24,906 bases of DNA from Condylostoma magnum (lineage: Eukaryota; Ciliophora; Heterotrichea; Heterotrichida; Condylostomatidae). The stretch's first letter is position 1; the number at the start of each line of letters is the position of its first letter. The translations under genes and the position numbers were made by a program. Where the stretch lies: NCBI GenBank assembly GCA_920105805.1, contig CAKKTI010000203.1, forward strand, positions 12,074-36,979, written 5' to 3'. The notes under the pieces were generated by a model, which did no database searches, was not told the DNA's origin, and saw only the letters and a list, made by a program, of their open reading frames with translations. Shown one piece after another: positions 20,474 to 24,906 of the stretch.

Positions 20474-23400
20474 ATGGAAGCTATTTTTCTTACTGTAATC
20501 TTTCTCGTTGCGGGCTAAATAACTGTCTTCTATAGTAAAAACACTGATAGTTAGATCATCACTGCTTACTAAAATGAGCTTAAAAATATGCTCTATTAAA
20601 AATATAAGGTAAATACCAACATAAGTATCTAAATGCTAAGCGATTCAATTGAAATTGATGATTCATTGGTAATAGGAATTGATGAAACCACTAATCTGGT
20701 AGACTCTCACAAACTGAAGGTCCTCGGACAGCAGCATAAATTTATTTTATTAATTCCAAAAGATAATGAAGGTCAAGAACTAATAGAAAACTTTTACTAT
20801 ACATTTCAACCCTATGAGTATCATATAAAGGGAATTAAAGAGGTATTGATGGAATACAGCTGAAATGACGTAATCTCTATATAATCAGTTGACTCATTTT
20901 CCCAAAAGGTTAGTTAATAAGTGAACGATTATCATATAAGAGATAAACTTTCAATAATACTAAGACCAGATGCTTCAGATTTTCACTATCAACACTAAGC
21001 AAGTAGAATGATAAAACCATCTGGAATATAATTAAAAGTGATGTATACAGATGGAATAACTACCTTGAATATGCAATCAGCAATGCAAGATTAAAAGCTG
21101 CATCGAAAGGGGACAGGATATTTGCTATCTAGTAAATCTACTATAGGAATGACCATTTAAGGAAGTCTAGGAATAGTTGAGAGAGGAATGGAGTTATCTA
21201 AAAGTGAAGTTGAATATAAAATCAATAGTTTACTTCAATATTTATAATTCTACTTTTAATCTGGGAAAATTCCTACAAAGTACGAATATTCTTGGATTTT
21301 AAAGCAGCAGTTCTAAAACAATTACCCACCTTGCTAGTTCTTACTAGTAAATTTACAATAAGATAGAAAAATAGTAGGGGATTATGATTGTATCTAGCTG
21401 AAAATCACAGATACAGTCATTTTTCCCGGGAACACTTTAGAAATTCCTAAAAACAAAAAATAGGAACTATTAATAAGTTTACATAGTGGAGGCAGCAATC
21501 CTACAATCCCAGATGATTCGTACAATCCTTCTAGATTCAAAGCAACATACAATGCAATAGAAGATATTAACAACAGTGATGAAATACTAGAAAACTTCAT
21601 ACTAGTATATAATGAATTTTCATGTGGTACAATTGAATACGTTGCTGAATACTTCGATAATTGCTTTGGGAGTAGAAGAGATGAAATAGGATTAGCTTTA
21701 ATTGCTACGTATTCCAGCGGAGTTTCAATAGGAACTCATTAAACTTTCGAAAGACTTGGCATAGATGTCCCTATAATAGGAGCAGCAAATGAAAGTCCAG
21801 CTTTGTCTGATACTGAAATATTTCCTAATTATATAAGACTGGTAGTTTCTGATCAATTCAATGCAAATACTTACGGGTAACTGTTAAAAGTATTCGGTTG
21901 AAATAATGCTAATATAATATATATAGATGAGCCCTGGGGAAATGCATTTTATAATGAGATAAAAAGTACAATGAATAGACTGGGAATTAATATCTCTAAC
22001 CCAGAGGATCTAAGAGTTACTCCTTAAAATTACTAAAGAGAAGACTATTAGGATAATTTAGATACGTTTGAGGCAGTTTTATAGTCTAGAGTAAGACCCA
22101 CTATTATTGCAGGGTTCACTCCGTATTAATTATATACAATTGAAGGATTATATGATGTAGGATTAAGGTCAGGTGACATTTAAATATTTTTTATTCACTA
22201 TTTCCCAAATAATACAGATTTATTAACTGGAGATGAAGAATATGACAGTAAAAGATAAGAACTTCTGTAGGGAAACATTGTATAGTACTTAGCTTCATTT
22301 CTAGGAGAATCAGGAGAAGCCCTTAAGAATAGATTAATTGAATAAAATGTAGCCATAGATGTATATTTATCTTTCTTCTATGACGCAGCCCTACTAGTAG
22401 CATCTAGTCTAGATTGAATGATATTAAAAGGCGAAGATATAGAGATCGGGTAAAATCTGAATGGAATTATAAGACAAACTAGAATATTAGGAACTTCTGG
22501 AATGATTCAAATAGATGTGGAACGTAATGACCGATATGGGTAATACTTTGATATTTTCAATACCATTTACTAAGAAAAGCTTTAAGAATGAGATACTGTT
22601 AAGGTAGGTGTATATGCTCCTTTTTCATCAGTGTTTTTATAATTTCATAAGGAAATAATCTGAAATGGATGAACTACTCAAAAGCCTGAAGATATTATAC
22701 ACTATGAATTTAACTGTGTTGTTTCAGAAAAAGATATGATTGATAGCACTAAGGGAAAGACATTAGGATACGCAGTTTGCTGAGCTTTAGGTGTTATTGC
22801 TATTATCATAACTATAATCATATGAAAGAAAATATATTATAAAGAAATTAAGTTAATGGAGAATCAAAAGATTATTACCATTGATGATATGTTTATCTTA
22901 GCCACTATTCCTATAGAATTTCTTTAGTTTTTAGCAATGGCTCCTGATTTTTCAAGTCTTTGGCTAGATTTAAGCTAATTAAGTGAACTAGCAGTACTAT
23001 AAAATGTAACGAATTATAAGGGATAGACTTTTTGGTGACAAACTTTCATATTTTTGATTATATGTGGAATTTAAGCTATTTTTGCTATTTTTATTCTATT
23101 TAAAATTGAGTAGAAATATCCAGATAATGTTTTATTCGATTCATTAGGGTCTATAAGTGAAAAATTAATGCCTATACTTGGAAATTTAGGGTTTATACCA
23201 ATAATTTCAACTTTATTCAATCTTTTTATTTGTAGTAAAGCTACAGAAGATACTATAGATGAATCTATTTTGGATAAAGAATGTAATAGTTATTGTTGAA
23301 GAGATGAGCACCTATTATTTGCTATTTTTTCAGTAATTGCAGTATTGGCATACTATACTTTAGCTGTTATTTTAAAGCCTACTTGGTAATATTATGTTTA

Positions 23401-23971
23401 AACAGCTAATATAAGGATTTCTTATTAGTTTTAGTTTATTAAATCAATTGCCTAGGTACTTATAATTTGCTCAGCTAAAACTATAAAGAATGAAAGTCAA
23501 ATTATCCATGGTATTGTATTTGCCGGGATTATACTCTTCTTTTTAATTTTTTCAACAAAAAGTAGGATTTTTAACTATAATAGGCCTAAACTTTGAACAG
23601 TAATTTCACTTGTTTGTCTAATATGATTGGACTTTATTGTTATTTTAAAAGAAGCTATTGGAGATCATTATTACATCTGAATATCTTTATTAGGTGCAGT
23701 ATGGAGTATTATTATAGTACTTGGAATTTATGTAAATTTTAAGTACTGCCCAAACATGTTGTATAGAGAAAAAGGATAAAAGATTGAAAATTTAATCAGA
23801 TTTTAATTAACTCCTAATACAAAACCTGAAGATTATAATATATTGCTTCCTTAGCTTAATTTTTTAAATAGAAACTAAGTTATTCCTAGAAATATATATA
23901 ATATGTTGAACTCATCAATTAGGAATAGATCTCCGTTTTAATCATTATAATCACTCATAAGTTCAAGTTAA
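20474..23971 (+). CDS. Receptor-like protein: periplasmic-binding (ANF-receptor) domain plus multi-span membrane region
   Basis: About 1165 residues. An N-terminal hydrophobic stretch (MEAIFLTVIFLVAGQ) is a likely signal peptide. Residues about 330-690 resemble a bilobed type I periplasmic-binding/ANF receptor domain: SLHSGGSNPTIP, YNAIEDIN, GVSIGTHQTFERLGIDVPIIG with AANESPALSD after it, WNNANIIYIDE. From about residue 764 eight or nine hydrophobic spans follow, including GYAVCWALGVIAIIITIIIW and WTVISLVCLIWLDFIVIL, then an 80-residue cytoplasmic tail. The plan recalls class C receptors (GABA-B or glutamate type), with an extracellular ligand domain and a multi-span membrane part, but the span count and sequence are not classic. 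Trp is TGA in at least 10 places, for example YSWN (20861) and IWNGWT. The stop is TAA 23969-23971, immediately followed by TGA 23972-23974. The ligand is unknown. Confidence 0.78.
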
Positions 23972-23974
23972 TGA
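23969..23974 (+). other. Tandem stop TAATGA at receptor gene end
   Basis: Two stop-capable codons in a row, TAA then TGA, close the receptor frame after the SLISSSS-like end. An earlier TAA at 23939 and another at 23948 could also stop it. The sequence after the tandem is AT-rich and non-coding in appearance. Confidence 0.5.
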
Positions 23975-24178
23975 AAAGTTAGTTAATTATTAGTATAATT
24001 TTTTAATATTTTTAGTATAATTTTAAGCTTGAGCATTGCAAAACACAAATGAGTTATAAAATAAATAGTTAAATGCACAAACTGCTAATCATAATTTTAG
24101 TGCATTTTCTTATATCGTAATTTAACAGTATCTTCGTATTTATAATAGCTGTTGAAAACTAACAAAATTCAGTATAAA
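23975..24178. other. AT-rich intergenic region between tandem genes
   Basis: About 204 bases between the receptor stop and the sirtuin start, both on the + strand. AT-rich, with no coding frame seen. It must hold the receptor's 3' end and the sirtuin promoter. Confidence 0.5.
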
Positions 24179-24906
24179 ATGTCAACTGCCCATAAGAAAT
24201 AATCAGAAAAGGAAGAATATTTTGATCCACCTGAAGAATTAGAATAAAAGATAGAAGTTTTGGCTTAATGAATCTAAGAATCCCAGCATTTTACAGTTTT
24301 CACAGGTGCAGGTATATCTACATCTGCAGGAATTTCAGACTTTCGCTCAGGTTACAATACAGTTCTTCCAACAGGCCCGGGTGTATGGGAGCGTCGAGCC
24401 CAGAAGAAGAAAGTAACTAAAAAGACAATATCAACTTCTACAATAAGTGCTATTCCAACCCCAACCCACATGTCCTTTGTAAAACTGCTAGAAGAAGGTA
24501 GATTATAATATGTTATAAGTTAAAACACTGACGGCCTACATAGAAGAAGTGGTATTCCCCCTAATAAAATAGCTGAACTGCACGGCAATACTAACCTCGA
24601 AGTATGCACTAGATGTAAAAGCTAATACATGCGAGATTTTCGAGTAAGAACAGCCCAGAAAGTCCACGATCACAATACTGGTCGGCGCTGTGATAACGAG
24701 GAATGCAAAGGAGAACTGAAGGACACTATAATCAACTTTGGAGAGAACCTAGACTCAGACATAATAAACGCTGGGTTTAGGGAAGGCGGTAGATCTGACC
24801 TCTGCCTTGCCATGGGATCTTCCTTAAGAGTAACCCCAGCTGCGGATATTCCTTTAGAGTGTGTAAGGAACGGAGGGAAGCTGGTGATTGTAAACTTGCA
24901 GAAAAC
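24179..24906 (+). CDS. Sirtuin, SIRT6/SIRT7-like class IV NAD-dependent deacylase (3' end missing)
   Basis: This enzyme removes acyl groups from lysines using NAD+, and class IV members act mostly on chromatin. The visible 242 residues hold the NAD-binding [17 protein letters not shown] (from residue 42), [26 protein letters not shown], the [11 protein letters not shown] motif, the catalytic His in ELHGN (His135), and the zinc Cys pairs in VCTRCKS and CDNEEC. The last visible part is [20 protein letters not shown] and [10 protein letters not shown], as in SIRT6. TGA is Trp at residue 31 (24269-24271), in LAQWIQESQ, just before the NAD motif. The start ATG at 24179 gives a short, hydrophilic N-terminus. 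The rest lies beyond the window. It is in tandem with the receptor gene, about 205 bases downstream. Confidence 0.93.

Overview
The window reads as macronuclear-type DNA of a ciliate with a fully reassigned, context-dependent genetic code, most like the heterotrich Condylostoma (NCBI table 28). The sequence is AT-rich and looks riddled with stops under the standard code. Long conserved proteins appear once TAA and TAG are read as Gln and TGA as Trp. In-frame TGA falls at conserved Trp positions in WD40 repeats, the transhydrogenase, a ZC2HC1 protein, CDPK EF-hands and a sirtuin. TAA, TAG and TGA also end genes here, because tail-to-tail neighbours would otherwise run through each other. A karyorelict code (table 27, stops only at TGA) fits less well: several genes have no in-frame TGA until deep inside the convergent neighbour. 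Openness of a frame is therefore no evidence by itself, so calls rest on protein similarity, motifs, frame continuity and TGA placement. Stop positions are the least certain coordinates.

Layout, left to right: partial AGC-type kinase (+, 1-945); citrate synthase with a PTS2-like N-terminus (-, 1158-2501); AT-rich divergent gap (2502-3266); M14 cytosolic carboxypeptidase (+, 3267-5390), then an AT-rich stretch and a polar coding-like segment (5994-6590) that is its tail or a small gene; calcium-dependent protein kinase (-, 6717-8747); PPPDE/DeSI peptidase (+, 8767-9717); MRH-domain membrane protein (-, 9724-10365); WD40 protein (+, 10608-12242); ZC2HC1 zinc-finger protein (-, 12306-13262); unrecognised protein (+, 13379-14791); fused PntB-PntA proton-translocating transhydrogenase (-, 14793-17918); P-loop protein (-, 17923-20190); large ligand-binding multi-membrane receptor-like protein (+, 20474-23971); SIRT6/7-like sirtuin (+, 24179 to the right edge).

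The genes are very tightly packed and almost perfectly alternate strand. Tail-to-tail gaps can be 1 to 6 nt, one divergent pair has 19 nt between start codons, and one head-to-tail pair has 4 nt between stop and start. No gene needs an intron to keep its frame. I see no transposon, viral remnant, CRISPR array, rRNA or tRNA. The genes do not form one pathway: they are housekeeping metabolism (citrate synthase, transhydrogenase), signalling (two kinases, receptor), and protein or tubulin modification (carboxypeptidase, DeSI, sirtuin). The remarkable feature is the code and the compact gene ends.
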